Positions 63,839-64,000 of a DNA stretch of 64,000 bases are shown here, piece by piece. This stretch comes from an uncultured Pseudomonadota bacterium (GTDB taxonomy: Bacteria; Pseudomonadota; Gammaproteobacteria; Steroidobacterales; Steroidobacteraceae), in assembly GCA_903879335.1 (NCBI GenBank), contig CAIRLC010000019.1, positions 62,001-126,000 on the forward strand, in the 5' to 3' direction. The position numbers and the translations under genes were made by a program. The first letter of the stretch is position 1. Each line of letters starts with the position of its first letter. Under the pieces are notes generated by a model that was not told the origin of the DNA, ran no database searches, and worked only from the letters and a program-made list of their open reading frames with translations.

Positions 63839-64000
63839 TTAACCCTGGTGCAGGTAAATTCCTCGCTCGTGTGAGAAGGCCTTAAAGCCGAAGATACCGT
63901 GGTAACTGCCCATACCGCTCTGGTTTACACCGCCAAATGGGAGTTGGTTTTCAAGGTAATGTGAGAAAAATCCATTGACCGTGACGCCACCGGACGATGT
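63839..64000 (-). CDS. Aldehyde dehydrogenase, C-terminal 53 codons
   Basis: The coding region enters from beyond the window end and stops at TAA (63839-63841). The visible tail has [30 protein letters not shown] and [11 protein letters not shown]. This is the C-terminal signature of NAD(P)-dependent aldehyde dehydrogenases close to the coniferyl-aldehyde type. The catalytic Cys and Glu lie outside the window. Confidence 0.9.
   Translation of the reverse strand, partial: TSSGGVTVNGFFSHYLENQLPFGGVNQSGMGSYHGIFGFKAFSHERGIYLHQG

Overview
The window looks like a chromosomal segment of a free-living, aerobic-type gammaproteobacterium with moderately high GC. Support comes from gamma-typical gene neighbours (xseB-ispA-dxs; nrdR-ribD-ribE; ribBA-ribH-nusB-thiL), DUF1820, EttA, YciH and a PurL single-chain FGAM synthase of about 1300 residues. 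The two large TonB-dependent receptors, the serine hydrolase, the S9 peptidase and the YtcJ-type amidohydrolases resemble the gene content of Steroidobacteraceae/Nevskiales-like lineages; that placement is inference. I see no phage, transposase, CRISPR array or plasmid feature.

Layout. 1-565: start of parE (minus, cut by the window edge). 658-1377: VapBC-type pair with a perfect 18-bp palindrome in its promoter and a toxin lacking PIN acidic residues. 1354-3805: minus-strand stress-type set rubrerythrin, Fe-S (CCG-domain) oxidoreductase, DUF3501. 3976-7901: isoprenoid precursor and folate genes xseB-ispA-dxs-folE2. 7935-9224: Ser/Thr kinase fused to a cyclic-nucleotide-binding domain. 9367-12390: ribBA-ribH-nusB-thiL operon (minus). 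12436-22192: a block of unrelated genes (YciH, GNAT, Tat-type serine hydrolase, dimethylglycine-dehydrogenase-like flavoprotein, S9 peptidase, TonB receptor). 22533-27145: HDAC-like deacetylase, glyA, nrdR, ribD, ribE (minus). The two rib segments point the same way and would form the usual gammaproteobacterial cluster if the roughly 10-kb block between them were removed.

27248-40179: ettA, DUF4145 and SIMPL proteins, a 1017-residue kinase / M23 peptidase / class III aminotransferase fusion, murI, purL, DUF1820, an isolated TagH-like FHA protein and yjdM. 40505-49152: second TonB receptor, polysaccharide deacetylase, small membrane protein, tRNA-Ser(CGA), mltF overlapping tadA tail to tail, and an unrecognised zinc-ribbon/membrane/beta-helix protein. 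49427-58647: an accessory catabolic-looking block with two secreted YtcJ-type amidohydrolases, an alpha/beta hydrolase, a LysP-like permease, a DUF2157 protein, an ACS-family MFS transporter and a small secreted protein. 58688-64000: YkgJ-type cysteine cluster protein divergent from a B12-type radical SAM protein with an unusual CX4CX2C motif, a CBS protein beside a phosphofructokinase with Asn at position 103, DUF3228, and the C-terminus of an aldehyde dehydrogenase.

Functional links: riboflavin synthesis is split over two loci (ribD/ribE and ribBA/ribH), and the RibA half of RibBA lacks its zinc cysteines, so a separate GTP cyclohydrolase II should exist elsewhere. Peptide or amide scavenging (S9 peptidase, TonB receptors, amidohydrolases, permeases) is a recurring theme, but substrates cannot be read from the sequence.
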